DNA of 31,762 nucleotides, from assembly GCA_013306675.1 (NCBI GenBank), contig JABLUY010000332.1, positions 1-31,762 on the forward strand, read 5' to 3'. The position numbers and the translations under genes are program-made. Shown here in pieces: positions 16,519 to 26,122 of this stretch; position 1 is the stretch's first letter, and the number at the start of each line of letters is the position of its first letter. A model generated the notes under the pieces. The model worked only from the letters and a program-made list of their open reading frames with translations. It searched no databases and was not told the DNA's origin. Source of the stretch: Thraustochytrium sp. TN22. Taxonomy: Eukaryota; Sar; Bigyra; Thraustochytrida; Thraustochytriidae.

Positions 16519-17533
16519 TTAGAGCTCGCCGCAATCGACGATCTTGACCTCGGCACGGGTGCGGCCGCTCCCCGAACCGTAGTTGTCGCCAATGTCCTGA
16601 ACGAGCTCCTGGCCCTCGATCACCTGCGCGCGACGCGTGAGTTAGCCAAGTTTGCTGGGGGTGAATCGAGCCGAGTCTCGAGACGAGAGCCGCGCGGCAC
16701 TTACCTCGCCGAAGACGGTGTGGTTGCCGTCAAGCCACGGGCACGGCACGGTGGTGATGAAAAACTGCGAACCGTTCGTGTTGGGGCCCGCGTTGGCCAT
16801 GCTGAGCTTGTACGGGGCATCGTGCTGCATAAGCGGAGATGAGCGGGCGTCAGTCAGAGTTGGACAAGCCAGGCCAGGCCGGTCAGCCTGCACACGCGAC
16901 ACGAGACACGTGCGAGAAGAGGGGAGGACGAGAACGCACGCTCAGGGTGAAGTTCTCGTCGTTGAACTTGTGGCCGTAGATGGAGATGCCGCCGGTGCCG
17001 TTGAAGTTGGTGAAGTCGCCGCCCTGGAGCATGAAGTTGGGAATGACACGGTGGAAGATGCTGCCCTTGTAGTGGAGCGGCACGCCCTTGGCGTCGCCCT
17101 TCTCGCCCGTGCAGAGAGCGCGGAAGTTCTCGGCGGTCTTGGGCGCCACATCTGCGCACCGGAAATAAAGACAAGCGTCAGTCTCGCTCACACCCTCAAG
17201 TGATCAGGCGCCTGGCTTCCTGTCTCTCTATCTGCCCGCCTGTCTGTCTGTCTGCCTGTCTGTCTGTCTGCCTGCCTGTCTACGTGCCTGCCTGCCTGCC
17301 TGCCTGCGTTCCCCAATCCTCTCTCCCTCGCGGGTGCACGTACCGCTGCGCAGCTCCATCACGATGCGGCCGGCCGGCTTCTGGTCCAGCGAGATGTCAA
17401 AGTACACCTTGGGCAGCTTCTCCGCCGCGGCGCTGAGCGCGCGCGCGGCCTGCGCACCGGCCGTCGGCTGGAGGCCGCGCGCGGCGCTCAGGCCGCGCGC
17501 GAGGAGGGTCCGCCCGTGCTGCGCCGCGAACAT
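16519..17533 (-). CDS. Mitochondrial cyclophilin (peptidyl-prolyl cis-trans isomerase), four exons
   Basis: Cyclophilin-type proline isomerase, probably matrix-located. Exons 17533-17344, 17151-16940, 16824-16705 and 16623-16519 splice to 208 residues with phases 1, 0 and 0. All junctions use GT-AG (donors GTACGT, GTGCGT and GTAAGT). Residues 1-45 form a presequence ([20 protein letters not shown]...RALSAAA), then the domain [10 protein letters not shown] to DCGEL. Active-site residues are intact: the Arg, Phe and Gln of [29 protein letters not shown], the Trp of WLDG and the His of HTVFG. The length beyond the presequence (about 163) is the standard single-domain size. Orthology to vertebrate cyclophilin D (PPIF) is possible but not provable from this sequence. 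Confidence 0.95.
16624..16704 (-). other. Cyclophilin intron 3 (81 nt)
   Basis: GTAAGT donor after the FGE codons and CGCGCAG acceptor before GTG-ATC-GAG. Phase 0. Confidence 0.9.
16825..16939 (-). other. Cyclophilin intron 2 (115 nt)
   Basis: GTGCGT donor after the FTLS codons and CTTATGCAG acceptor before CAC-GAT-GCC. Phase 0; it restores [18 protein letters not shown]. Confidence 0.9.
17152..17343 (-). other. Cyclophilin intron 1 (192 nt) with CTGC/CTGT tetranucleotide tract
   Basis: GTACGT donor, GTGCGCAG acceptor, phase 1; it joins MELRS to [10 protein letters not shown]. Positions about 17230-17310 on the plus strand are an imperfect (CTGC/CTGT)n microsatellite, CAGG-like on the transcribed strand. 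Confidence 0.9.
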
Positions 17534-17699
17534 CCTGCTCGTCCTTGCTCTTGCCCTGCTCCGCGCTCGCGCCGCCGCTGCTCCTGCCGATGTCGAGCTG
17601 CGCGCCGCCGCTGAAGTCGAATTGGATCTGGATGGATCCCATCACCGCCAGCGCCACCAGATCACTGCGTGTCTCCAAATGATACGCCTGTAGAGAAAC

Positions 17700-17760
17700 A
17701 GGGAGAGAGAGAGAGAAAGACAGAGAAGAGAAAGAGAGAGGAGAGAGAGAGAGAGAGAGA
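17700..17760. repeat. GA-rich polypurine microsatellite
   Basis: Nearly uninterrupted (GA)n with occasional AAAG and ACAG units, about 170 bp upstream of the cyclophilin start. Confidence 0.85.
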
Positions 17761-18865
17761 CCCGTGTACTAACCTAACTTTACCACCATGCCACGCCGTC
17801 TTGACCGTGGGCATGACTCATTGACTCGGAGTCTCGGACTCGGACTCGGACTCGGAACGTAGGTGATCCTCGGCAGTCGAGAGAATCCTGGCACATGGCG
17901 GGTACCAGAATTCTCGCGACGCCGCGGCGGCGGCGACGGCGACGCCGGACCCGGGCCCGGGCCCGGGCCGCGGCGGCTGCGCCCGGCCGCGGATTTCCTT
18001 CGTCAGCGAGGATGTCCTCGGCCGAGCGTTTGCGAGCGGCCGCCGCTCGTGGCGGTGGAAAGCGGCCTATTTGTTGAGAAAGCGGAGCAACGGCTCGGAG
18101 GAGTCACGGTCACGGTCTCCACGGCCGAGCGGGTCGAGCGGCACTCTCCGACAGCCTTCAAGTTCAAGTTGTTGGGTGACTTAAAAGCCATGCGTACGTG
18201 CGTCGAAAAATGCGCATTTGTGGGTTGGTGGATGGCATGAACACCGCGGCCGCAGAGGAGTCGTAGTTACGTCCAGACGACCCCGAGGAGGCGCAGCGGA
18301 TAACTAATTCTTCTCAAAAGGCCAGGGTCACAGGTCCACTTTCGCGGCAGTGACAAGCAGCACAAGTACGAGGGAAGCGCCAGCAATGCAACGCAGTTCG
18401 CACACCACGGGCTCAGCGCACTGTTCCGTTTGATCGTTGAGGGTGAGGCAAGTCTTGGCGATGAGCTGCGAGCAGGACGGCAGGCAGGCACAGGCAGGCA
18501 CAGGCAGGGGCGCTCAAGTCAAGGTGAGCGAGGCGCCACACTGCGACATTCGTCCAGGAGCGAGGCGAGGCCTGCACGGCCAAAACCGGCGAGGCAAGGC
18601 TAGGTCAGCCGACCGGCCAGCGGGCGCCGCGCGAGCGCTCGCAGGCGCTAGCGCAAGGGGCAAGCTCGGACCGTGCCAGTGCCGCTCGCGTGCGTCAAGG
18701 CGGAGCAGAAGCGCGGCGCTGCGCACAGCGGACCTGCGAAGGAAGGGGCTGCTGCCCGACCTCACTCAGCCTGGTTTCTCCCGCCTGCCGCGCGCGCGGG
18801 TCATGCCAGTGGCGGTCGGCGAGGTCTAGACAGCCTCTTCCCCTTGATCACGAGCGCGCGTTTGT

Positions 18866-18906
18866 GCGAGTGCGTGCGTGCGTGCGTGCGCGGTTGCGTG
18901 CGTGCA
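18866..18906. repeat. TGCG tandem repeat in the exchanger 5' leader
   Basis: Five or more TGCG units, then a second short block, in alternating pyrimidine-purine order, ending about 40 bp before ATG 18947. Strict alternation makes it a potential Z-DNA former. Confidence 0.8.
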
Positions 18907-18946
18907 TCGTCTCCAATCTCAAGTGCGTTGGTTCGCTTTCCAAGTC

Positions 18947-21805
18947 ATGCGCGGCATGTCACGGCCCGGCCTGGCCGCCCTTCTTCTAGCCATCGCGGCG
19001 ACCGCCCCGGAAGGCACCAGCGCCCTCATTAACGTGGAAGTGGAGCGACTAGACGGCTCGCAGGCAGTCTGCAATGCCAGTGTGTCGTCCACGTACCAGA
19101 ACGATGCGTGCGTCCTGTACAGCACGGAGATGAGCAAGGGCAACCTCATCTACGCGTTGTCGATAAACTCGAGCGAGGGTGAGCTGGATGAGTGCACAGG
19201 CGACTACGTGTTCCCCGTGCTCGCGAGCGAGCTCATGTGGTCAGACTCGGCGCGGCTGGTCTTCTACTTTTTGCTCCTCGTTTGGTGCTTCCTCGGCGTG
19301 GCCATCATTTCGGACCACTTTATGGCCGCTATCGAGGTCATTACCAGCAAGGAGAAGGTCATCGTCCTGGCGAACGAGGACGGCGAGTCCGAGGAGCACC
19401 GGGTGCTGGTGTGGAATGAGACCGTGGCTAACCTGACGCTCATGGCTCTTGGCAGCTCAGCGCCCGAGATTCTTCTCTCGGTCGTGGAGACCATCGGCAC
19501 GCTGGACAAAGAGCCCGAAGACGGTCTTGGCCCATCGACCATCGTGGGCAGCGCGGCCTTTAACCTGCTCTGCATCACGGCCGCCTGCATGGTCGCGCTC
19601 AAGGAGGGCGACAAGCGTGACATCGAGAACTACGGTGTCTTCATGATCACGGCCTTCTTCTCGGTCTTCGCGTACCTCTGGCTGCTCATCGTCCTGTCTG
19701 ACGGTGGCCAAGTGGATCTGTGGGAGGCCTTGATTACCTTCTTGTTCTTTCCGCTGCTGGTTTTCCTTTCGTACGGCGAGAGCAAGGCGTGGTGGGGACT
19801 CTTTGGTCGTTCGCACACGGCCAAGGTGCGGCCCGAGGGTCACGTTGTGGCCGTGGATGCCACGAACCACACCGGCCTGCGCGATCGCCGGCGCTTCTCG
19901 GCGGACCACGGATCGTCGACTGACCCACACGGGGACGCGGTATCCGCGCCAGAACGTTTGGAGCGCGTCATCACCATGGAGGACAAGCAGAACCGCCGCA
20001 TCGCGGAGTTTCTGCAGATGCTGCCGCGCGGGCTCTCAGAGGAGGACGTGGCCAAGGCTGTAGCGGGCGACATCATGAAGGAGAACACCAGCGCCATGCG
20101 CTACCGCATCGACGCGCGCCGCAAGCTGGCGGGCGGCCGCGGCGTGATCCAAAAGCGCCTCGACTTTCTCTCGCGCCACACGACCCGGCGCTTCGCACAC
20201 AACACACCGTCAGAGCTGGACCGCCTGGGGCTTGGCACGCTGGGCGAGACCAAGGGCTCGCACGCTACCTCGCCGGCGGCGATTCAGGAGAGCATCGAAC
20301 AGGAGGAGGTGGCCGCTCGCGAGGCGGAAGAGGCCAAGAAGCGGGCGGGCCCGTCGCTACCGCGCGTTTCCTTCACCGCCTACGCGTACTGCGTGAACGA
20401 GAACTCGGGCAGTATCGACATCCCTGTCGTGCGCATTGGCACGGACGACGAGCTTCGGCTCACCTCGATTGTCTACTTTGAGACACGCAGCGGCACCGCG
20501 CGCGGCGGCGAGGATTTCGAGCATGCCGACGGCAAGCTGGTGTTTTTGCCGGGCGAGAAGGAGAAGTCGATCACCGTCCAGATCATCGACGACAATGTTT
20601 ACGAACCGGACGAGACCTTCCAGGTTGTGCTGAGCGTCAAGGGCGATGACCACAACGTCGATATGGACCACTCGGCCTTTTCGACGGCCGAGGTCACCAT
20701 CATCGACGACGACCTGCCCGGGACATTTACCTTCGACGAGGCTGCTGTCGTGGTCGCCGAGTCGGAGGGCATGGCCCGCATCAAGGTGCGCCGCGACAAT
20801 GGCATCGCAGGCCGCGTCATGCTCAAGTACCGCACCAAGGACGCCACTGCCAAGGCCGGTGAGGACTACATGGAGGCCACGGGCGTGCTGGTCTTTGAGG
20901 AGGGCGTTCGCGCGGCCACGTTCGAGATCGCTATCAGCGACAAGAAGACATACGAGCGCGACTCCACCTTCTCTGCCGAGTTCGAGATCCTCCACTTTCC
21001 AAGCTGCGGCGCGCTCTATGGCGAGCACCGGGTCGTGAGCATTACCATCACGAGTGACGAGCGCTACAAGGCGACCGTCGATCGCATCGCGTCCCTCATG
21101 CGTCTCCACCTGGAGAGCGTCGATGTCGGCTCGGGCAGCTGGAAGGAACAGTTTGTCAATGCCCTCACAGTCCAGGGGGAGGACGGTGCGGACCCGTCCA
21201 ATATCGATTGCGCCTTGCACGTTCTCTCGTTCGGCTGGAAGGTGCTCTTCGCGCTCGTGCCGCCCACCTCGTACTACGGCGGCAAGCTCAGCTTCGGCGT
21301 CTCGCTCTTTTTCATTCTCGTGCTCACGGCCGTGGTTGGTGACGTCGCCAAAATCTTTGGCTGCCTCCTGGGTGTTCCCACCTCTCTTACTGCCATCACC
21401 TTTGTGGCGCTCGGCACCTCCTTGCCGGACACATTTGCCAGCAAGACCGCCGCGGAGAATGACGACAACGCCGACAACTCCATCGGCAACATCACGGGTT
21501 CCAACTCGGTCAACGTCTTCCTCGGTCTTGGGCTGCCCTGGGTCATCGCCACCATCTACAAGAAGATCAAGGGTGAAGTCTACGTTGTCAAGCCGGGCAA
21601 CCTCACCTTTTCCGTCTGCATCTTTTGCATCGTCGCGGCCGTCTACTTTACGCTCATGTACACGCGCCGACGCATGGGCTGGGGCGAGCTCGGCGGCCCG
21701 ACCGGGCCGAAGTGGGCCTCCTTTCTTATTCTCTGCGTCCTTTGGGTGGGCTATGTCACGCTGTCCGGCTTGCAGTCCTTGGGGAAGATCACGAGCCCGT
21801 TTTAA
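18947..21805 (+). CDS. Na+/Ca2+ exchanger (NCX/SLC8-type) with two Calx-beta domains
   Basis: A 952-residue antiporter that exports Ca2+ in exchange for Na+ at the plasma or an internal membrane. It has a signal peptide (1-25, hydrophobic AALLLAIAATA) and a short Cys-containing lumenal or outer segment. The first membrane bundle carries alpha-1 (NLTLMALGSSAPEILLS, 162-178; STIVGSAAFNLL, 197-208). A large cytosolic loop (about 280-760) holds Calx-beta 1 (473-588, ending IIDDDLPG, the acidic Ca2+-site motif) and Calx-beta 2 (592-702). The second bundle carries alpha-2 (FVALGTSLPDTFASKTAA, 819-836; GNITGSNSVNVFLGLG, 847-862). The layout matches animal NCX, including loop size. The ATG at 18947 is the first in frame and begins the signal peptide; upstream in-frame codons contain only GTG. 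Asn-linked sites near the N-terminus (NAS, NSS) fit secretion. Confidence 0.95.
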   Translation: MRGMSRPGLAALLLAIAATAPEGTSALINVEVERLDGSQAVCNASVSSTYQNDACVLYSTEMSKGNLIYALSINSSEGELDECTGDYVFPVLASELMWSDSARLVFYFLLLVWCFLGVAIISDHFMAAIEVITSKEKVIVLANEDGESEEHRVLVWNETVANLTLMALGSSAPEILLSVVETIGTLDKEPEDGLGPSTIVGSAAFNLLCITAACMVALKEGDKRDIENYGVFMITAFFSVFAYLWLLIVLSDGGQVDLWEALITFLFFPLLVFLSYGESKAWWGLFGRSHTAKVRPEGHVVAVDATNHTGLRDRRRFSADHGSSTDPHGDAVSAPERLERVITMEDKQNRRIAEFLQMLPRGLSEEDVAKAVAGDIMKENTSAMRYRIDARRKLAGGRGVIQKRLDFLSRHTTRRFAHNTPSELDRLGLGTLGETKGSHATSPAAIQESIEQEEVAAREAEEAKKRAGPSLPRVSFTAYAYCVNENSGSIDIPVVRIGTDDELRLTSIVYFETRSGTARGGEDFEHADGKLVFLPGEKEKSITVQIIDDNVYEPDETFQVVLSVKGDDHNVDMDHSAFSTAEVTIIDDDLPGTFTFDEAAVVVAESEGMARIKVRRDNGIAGRVMLKYRTKDATAKAGEDYMEATGVLVFEEGVRAATFEIAISDKKTYERDSTFSAEFEILHFPSCGALYGEHRVVSITITSDERYKATVDRIASLMRLHLESVDVGSGSWKEQFVNALTVQGEDGADPSNIDCALHVLSFGWKVLFALVPPTSYYGGKLSFGVSLFFILVLTAVVGDVAKIFGCLLGVPTSLTAITFVALGTSLPDTFASKTAAENDDNADNSIGNITGSNSVNVFLGLGLPWVIATIYKKIKGEVYVVKPGNLTFSVCIFCIVAAVYFTLMYTRRRMGWGELGGPTGPKWASFLILCVLWVGYVTLSGLQSLGKITSPF

Positions 21806-22384
21806 ATTGGGGACATCGCGACAGTGGGAGTACCGGTAGGAGTGCTAAGGCTTTGAAGTAGTAGAGAGCGGCGAAACTCCGGGGCAGAATGAGGGGATGG
21901 TTTGGGGCCAGTCTCTCTGCCCTTGGCAGGATCCGACCAAGAGAAGGCGCGGAGAGAGAGCTTTCAAAAGCCCTCTCCGAACACCATCCCGCTAGCAAAC
22001 AAGGAAGCGCGAAAACAAGCGAGCGCCGACAATTGGGGGAGAAGACGCGCATCTGCTTTCCGTCAGTGTGCCCGGGCCCACCACGAGGAAAAGGAAAGAG
22101 AGAAAGGAACATTCACACTTTTTGGGAACAACGGAGCAAGCTGGCTCACTTCAGACAGATAGACCGGCAGGCAAACAGGCAGACAGCCACGCGTGCAGGC
22201 GCCAGCCCTACATGGCGTCACGGAACGTCAAGCCGGCGTCAATGCAAACATTCCTTCCTTTTGGTATCTTAGCTAGTGCGGTCTGATAGATACCAGTCCT
22301 TGTTCCTCTTGTTCCTCTCGGTGGCTGCGGACCTTGGGCCTCTTGTCCATAAGCTTTGGTCGGCCATTCGTCCGTCTCATCCAA
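21806..22384. other. Convergent 3' spacer between exchanger and aldolase genes
   Basis: A 579-bp stretch with frequent stops in all frames. It includes a degenerate CAGG/CAGA run at about 22150-22190 and an A/G-rich plus strand near 22080-22110. I see no gene, tRNA or hairpin terminator. Confidence 0.6.
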
Positions 22385-23581
22385 TCATTCGTCATGCGTA
22401 CCATTCTCCGGGCGCGCCAGGCGCAGCAGAATGGAGCGCGCGTGGTCGCGGCCACCATTCGGTGCAAGATAGGCGTCGCGATACTTTGCAGCGAGGTCCG
22501 GCTCGCTCGTGCCGAGGTCCTTGCCGCAGATGAGTGAGCCCATACCCACGGTGGCGCAGCCGGCGGCAAGCCACTCGTGCGCCTGGGCCTCGTCGATGCC
22601 GCCCGTGGCGAGGAAGTTGACGGCACGAAAGTGGGCAATGGAGCGCAGGGCGCGCAGGGCCGCGAGGCCAAAGTTCTGTGCTGGGTAGAGCTTGACAAAG
22701 GTGGCGCCGACGGCTGTCGCATTGAAGACCTCCTGCGGCGTGAAGCAGCCCGGAACAGGCAGCACGCCGTGATTCGCGCAGGCAGCCACGAAGCCAGGCG
22801 GGTTGACCGGGCTCAGCGCGAATCGAGCGCCAGCCTCGGCCGCCTCAACGATCTCCGCGGCGTCCAGGATCGTGCCGACGCCCACCACGGCGCGGTGGCC
22901 GACCTTTTGGGCGATGGTGCGCAGCACGCGCAGCCAGTCGTGCGAGTCCCTGGTGATCTCAATGGCGCGGCAGTGGCAGTTGTCCACGAGGTCGCAGGCG
23001 CGCTCGATGGCTGCATCGCCATGCACGGCGCGGATAACGCAGACCACGCGAGCCCTGCGCAGCGCCTGGGAGGTGTCCTCCATGGCGGCACGGTTGGCAC
23101 GCGTTGGCGCGGCCACCACCCCGGCAGCCCTAACCGCTGCGTAGCCCGCCGCGTCACCGCCCTTGCCGCCCGCAATGGCAGCGCCGTCGAGACCCACGCG
23201 GCCCATGGCGCCGGGCAGGTGCCCGTCCTCGCGCTCGCCGGGCGCCTTGCGCTGCCAGCGCGCGCACAGCTCCGCGACGCGCTCCGCGCCCACTTTCTCC
23301 TTGAAGCCCTCGCACATGGCCAGGTGCCTCCGCAGCCGCGGCAGGTTATACGCCTTCTCCCATTCGCAGTGCCTGCATTTGGCGCGGTCGCTCTTGAGGT
23401 AGTCGCTCGCGGCGATGACGAACTCGTCGCGTGTCTCACGGTCCTGCGGCCGCCCGGGCCGCTTCCTGCCTCGCTGCTCGCTGTCGTCGCGCCTCACCTC
23501 GCCTGCACCCCCGGCCAGCACCGGCGGCAGCGCCACGGCCACGTCCTCCTCGCCCGCCTCCCCGTCCACGCTCGCCTGCAT
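22385..23581 (-). CDS. BED-type zinc finger fused to KDPG/KHG-type aldolase
   Basis: A 398-residue single-exon fusion. Residues 166-398 are a class I aldolase of the 2-keto-3-deoxy-6-phosphogluconate family: AIEIT with Glu208, [19 protein letters not shown] (Thr237), [21 protein letters not shown], the Schiff-base Lys297 in [11 protein letters not shown] and [10 protein letters not shown]. The residue equivalent to E. coli Eda Arg49 appears shifted or replaced (EITRD). Residues 1-100 contain an AT-hook-like [10 protein letters not shown] (37-46) and a BED finger: Cys69, Cys72, His86 and Cys90 around [19 protein letters not shown], typical of hAT-related and plant BED proteins. The linker (100-165) is Ala/Gly rich. 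ATG 23581 is the first in the frame. The bacterial enzyme is about 210 residues with no such extension. Catalysis is likely; DNA binding is inferred. It diverges from the helicase gene. Confidence 0.88.
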   Translation of the reverse strand: MQASVDGEAGEEDVAVALPPVLAGGAGEVRRDDSEQRGRKRPGRPQDRETRDEFVIAASDYLKSDRAKCRHCEWEKAYNLPRLRRHLAMCEGFKEKVGAERVAELCARWQRKAPGEREDGHLPGAMGRVGLDGAAIAGGKGGDAAGYAAVRAAGVVAAPTRANRAAMEDTSQALRRARVVCVIRAVHGDAAIERACDLVDNCHCRAIEITRDSHDWLRVLRTIAQKVGHRAVVGVGTILDAAEIVEAAEAGARFALSPVNPPGFVAACANHGVLPVPGCFTPQEVFNATAVGATFVKLYPAQNFGLAALRALRSIAHFRAVNFLATGGIDEAQAHEWLAAGCATVGMGSLICGKDLGTSEPDLAAKYRDAYLAPNGGRDHARSILLRLARPENGTHDE

Positions 23582-24078
23582 GCTCGCCCTGCTTGCTCCC
23601 TGCTTGCTCGCCCTTGCCCCTTCCCTTTCAAACGATCCCGCGGTCGCCAGGAGGCCACCGCCGCCGCCGCCGCCGCCGCCGCCGCGCCGCGCCGACCGCG
23701 CCGCGCCGCCGCGCTGGCCGCGCCGCCGCCGCCGCCGCCGCGCCGCCGCCGCCCCGCCCCGCGCGACCGAGCGAGCGAGCCCGCCAGGGTTTTGCCAAGC
23801 GATTTGGACGAGGTCTCGGACGGCTCGGACGTCCACGACGCCCGTCCGGAAAGCCGCCAGGCCGGCCGGCCGGCCGCTCCGTTCCCCGTTCCGTTCCGCG
23901 CGACACCGTGCACGGTCCCGCGACGGGCGTTCCGGAACGCGTTCCAGCCGCGGCCGGCGACTGGTTCCACGGCGGCCGCTTCGAGGCCGAGTCCGAGGCC
24001 GAGTCCGAGGCCGTGTCCGAGCGCGAGGCCAGAGCAGACCGCAGGCGCGCGGGCGCGGGCGCGGGCGCGGCGCCAAGC
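23582..24078. promoter_or_regulatory. Divergent promoter region between aldolase and helicase genes, GCC-repeat rich
   Basis: A 497-bp spacer. It holds long runs of GCC/CCG triplets (about 23650-23760) and a tandem GAGGCCGAGTCC repeat near 23985-24015. The frames are open on both strands because of composition, but no ATG lies in frame with either gene beyond 23581 or before 24079. No TATA box was seen, so it resembles a CpG-rich bidirectional promoter. Confidence 0.55.
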
Positions 24079-25611
24079 ATGGAGGGACACGGGCGCGGCG
24101 GCGGCTCGCGCAGCGCGAAGCGGTCGCGCAGCGAGGGCCGCAGCGCGGGCGCGGGCGGGGAGGACGAGCCCGCGGCGCGCAAGAAGGACAAGAAGCTGCG
24201 CGCCGGCGAGAAGGAGGACGAGGGGAAGCAGCAGCAGCAGCAGCAGCAGCAGGAGGAGGAGGAGGAGGGGCAGGAGAAGAGGGAGAAGCAGGAGCAGGGA
24301 GAGGCGACAGCGCCGGCGATCGGGTTCGCTGGGAGCGTGGTCAAGGGCGCAGAGGCCGCGGCCAAGGCGGCCAAGGCGGCCAAGGCTGCGCTGGAGGCGG
24401 CCAAGAGCGCGGCCAAGACTGCGCAGACCGGACTGCAGGATGTGCGGAGCCGTGAGATCTCGGGCACCGCGGCGCTGCGCGCGGTCAAGACATTTGACGA
24501 GATGCGGCTCAAGGAGGGCCTTTTGCGCGGCATTTACAGCTTTGGCTTTGAGAAGCCGTCTGCGATCCAGCAGCGGGCCATCGTGCCCATCGTCCAGGGT
24601 CGCGACCTGATCGCGCAGAGCCAGAGCGGCACGGGCAAGACTGCTGTATTCTGCATCGGCGTCCTGCAGGTGGTCAACAATCGTGAGCGGCACACACAGG
24701 CACTCATTCTTTCGCCGACGCGCGAGCTGGCGGAGCAGACGCAAAAGGTGCTGCTTTCGTTGGGCGATGCGCTCAATGTGCAGTGCATGCTGTGCATCGG
24801 CGGCACCAAGGTGGGCGAGGACATTCGCGCTCTTGAGCAGGGCGTGCAGGTGGTCTCTGGCACGCCCGGCCGCGTCTTCGACATGATCCGGCGGCAGCAC
24901 CTGCGTACGGACAAGATTCGGCAGTTCGTCATCGACGAGGCCGACGAGCTGCTGCAACGCGGCTTCCAGGATCAGATCTACGACATCTACCGGTACATGC
25001 CGCCCACGGTGCAGGTGGTTCTCATTAGCGCCACGATGCCGGGTCCCGTGCTGCGCATGACGCGCAAGTTCATGCACGACCCGATCTGCGTCCTGGTGAA
25101 GCGGGACGAGCTTACGCTCGAGGGCATCAAGCAGTTTCACGTGCCCGTTGAGCAGGAGGACTGGAAGTATGATACGCTCTGCGATCTCTACGACATGCTC
25201 ACCATCACCCAGTGCGTCATCTTTTGCAACAAGCGCGCCAAGGTCGAGTGGCTCGCCAAAAAGATGCGTGAGAATCAGTTCTCCGTCAGCGCCATGCACG
25301 GCGAGATGGACCAGAAGGAGCGTGACCAGGTCATGCAGGAGTTCCGCGCCGGCTCCACGCGGCTCCTCATCACGACGGACGTTTGGGGCCGCGGCATCGA
25401 TGTGCAACAGGTCTCCCTCGTCATTTGCTACGACCTCCCCTCCAATCGCGAGCTCTACTTGCACCGCATTGGCCGTTCCGGCCGCTTTGGCCGTCGTGGC
25501 GTTGCGATCAACTTCGTCACGGACGAGGATGCCAAGTTGCTTCACGACATTGAGCGCCATTACCGCATCCGCATCCCGGAGCTGCCCAACAACATTGGCG
25601 AGCTGCTCTGA
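24079..25611 (+). CDS. EIF4A3: eIF4A3/FAL1-like DEAD-box RNA helicase with long N-terminal extension
   Basis: ATP-dependent RNA helicase of the eIF4A family, closest by eye to eIF4A-III, the exon-junction-complex core; all-family motifs are present in 510 residues. Q motif [13 protein letters not shown] (156-168), motif I SQSGTGKT (181-188), PTREL (213-217), [11 protein letters not shown] (262-272), DEAD (286-289), SAT (317-319), [11 protein letters not shown] (432-442) and HRIGRSGR (462-469). eIF4A3-type features include [12 protein letters not shown] with LRT, FCN, DVW and NRELY, while GIDVQQV and MDQKERD are more eIF4A1-like. Motif V reads GRG rather than the usual ARG. The N-terminus is about 100 residues longer than human eIF4A3: basic nuclear-type segments, an eight-Gln run beside Glu repeats (51-63) and an Ala/Lys helix (90-115). 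It shares a divergent promoter with the aldolase. Confidence 0.92.
   Translation: MEGHGRGGGSRSAKRSRSEGRSAGAGGEDEPAARKKDKKLRAGEKEDEGKQQQQQQQQEEEEEGQEKREKQEQGEATAPAIGFAGSVVKGAEAAAKAAKAAKAALEAAKSAAKTAQTGLQDVRSREISGTAALRAVKTFDEMRLKEGLLRGIYSFGFEKPSAIQQRAIVPIVQGRDLIAQSQSGTGKTAVFCIGVLQVVNNRERHTQALILSPTRELAEQTQKVLLSLGDALNVQCMLCIGGTKVGEDIRALEQGVQVVSGTPGRVFDMIRRQHLRTDKIRQFVIDEADELLQRGFQDQIYDIYRYMPPTVQVVLISATMPGPVLRMTRKFMHDPICVLVKRDELTLEGIKQFHVPVEQEDWKYDTLCDLYDMLTITQCVIFCNKRAKVEWLAKKMRENQFSVSAMHGEMDQKERDQVMQEFRAGSTRLLITTDVWGRGIDVQQVSLVICYDLPSNRELYLHRIGRSGRFGRRGVAINFVTDEDAKLLHDIERHYRIRIPELPNNIGELL
24228..24268 (+). repeat. CAG/GAG trinucleotide repeat encoding poly-Gln and poly-Glu
   Basis: Eight consecutive CAG codons followed by GAG codons inside the helicase N-terminal extension. 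Pure CAG runs are length-unstable. Confidence 0.85.
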
Positions 25612-26122
25612 TAATGGTGTGGACGCTGTTCGTGTCCGTCCGTGTGCCTTTGCGGAGTTGTACGATGTCACACATGTCATGTTGCGGGCCGTCTCGCGAG
25701 CACACTGATTTTTTGGCTTTGCTCCTGGTAGCAGCTAACTGTAAGGGAAGTGCGATGCGTTGGATGTGAAAGGATGCGCTCAAGATGAGAAACCTGACAC
25801 GCAAGGCGTGGATGCGACGTGCGCCTGCGTGGCGTGGTCAAGGCGACAAGGAGTGCCTTCAAGGCTAGTCGCTACTAAACAATTGATCAGTTACCACGCA
25901 ATGCGAGCTGCGTGGGAAGCGAGACAGAAGGAGGGGGAGGGGGGGGGGGGCTTTTGCTTGAAAAGAGAAGCCCCGCACACAGAGAGACAGCTAGCTGTAA
26001 GGAGCCGTCAGGGTCAGGGCAAAAGGCGCATCGAGCAAGCTAGACGGCCGCGTGCGTGCGCGCTAGCGAAGCTCGCGCACAGGCATGCGTTCGGCTCAGG
26101 TTGCGTCCGGCTCGACCCGTGA
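25612..26122. other. Convergent 3' spacer between helicase and PstS-7TM receptor genes
   Basis: 511 bp with no gene recognised. It contains a G-rich run (GGGGGAGGGGGGGGGGGG, about 25933-25950) and an AGCTAGCT word near 25990. It presumably holds two 3' UTRs. Confidence 0.6.

Larger units (their letters stand above)
17534..18946. promoter_or_regulatory. Divergent 5' region of the cyclophilin and Na+/Ca2+ exchanger genes
   Basis: A 1.4-kb gene-free stretch. In order: a GA-rich purine tract (17700-17760), TGACTCA at about 17815 (the bZIP AP-1/GCN4 consensus), four overlapping GACTCGGA motifs (17823-17856), a GGGCCC-rich run (about 17950-17975), ACGGTCACGGTC near 18107, a CAGGCA repeat (about 18478-18510) and a TGCG repeat just before the exchanger start. 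No gene or RNA was recognised. The long open frames in it have no family similarity I can see and look like GC-driven chance. Confidence 0.5.

Noticed and set aside
18878-18946. An upstream extension of the exchanger from a GTG codon
   Set aside because: GTG starts are not expected in eukaryotic nuclear genes; ATG 18947 begins a clean signal peptide and the upstream part is the TGCG repeat.
23330-23400. A hAT-type transposase remnant suggested by the BED finger
   Set aside because: No RNase-H-like transposase or dimerisation domain follows; the frame continues directly into a complete aldolase.
22577-24610. A 677-codon plus-strand frame spanning the aldolase antisense and the helicase 5' part
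   Set aside because: The minus strand encodes clear BED and aldolase motifs and the true helicase frame is different; this frame is Arg/Ala low-complexity.
23494-25680. A 728-codon minus-strand frame opposite the helicase
   Set aside because: The plus strand has every DEAD-box motif in order; the antisense product is Leu/Arg/His-rich with no family signal.
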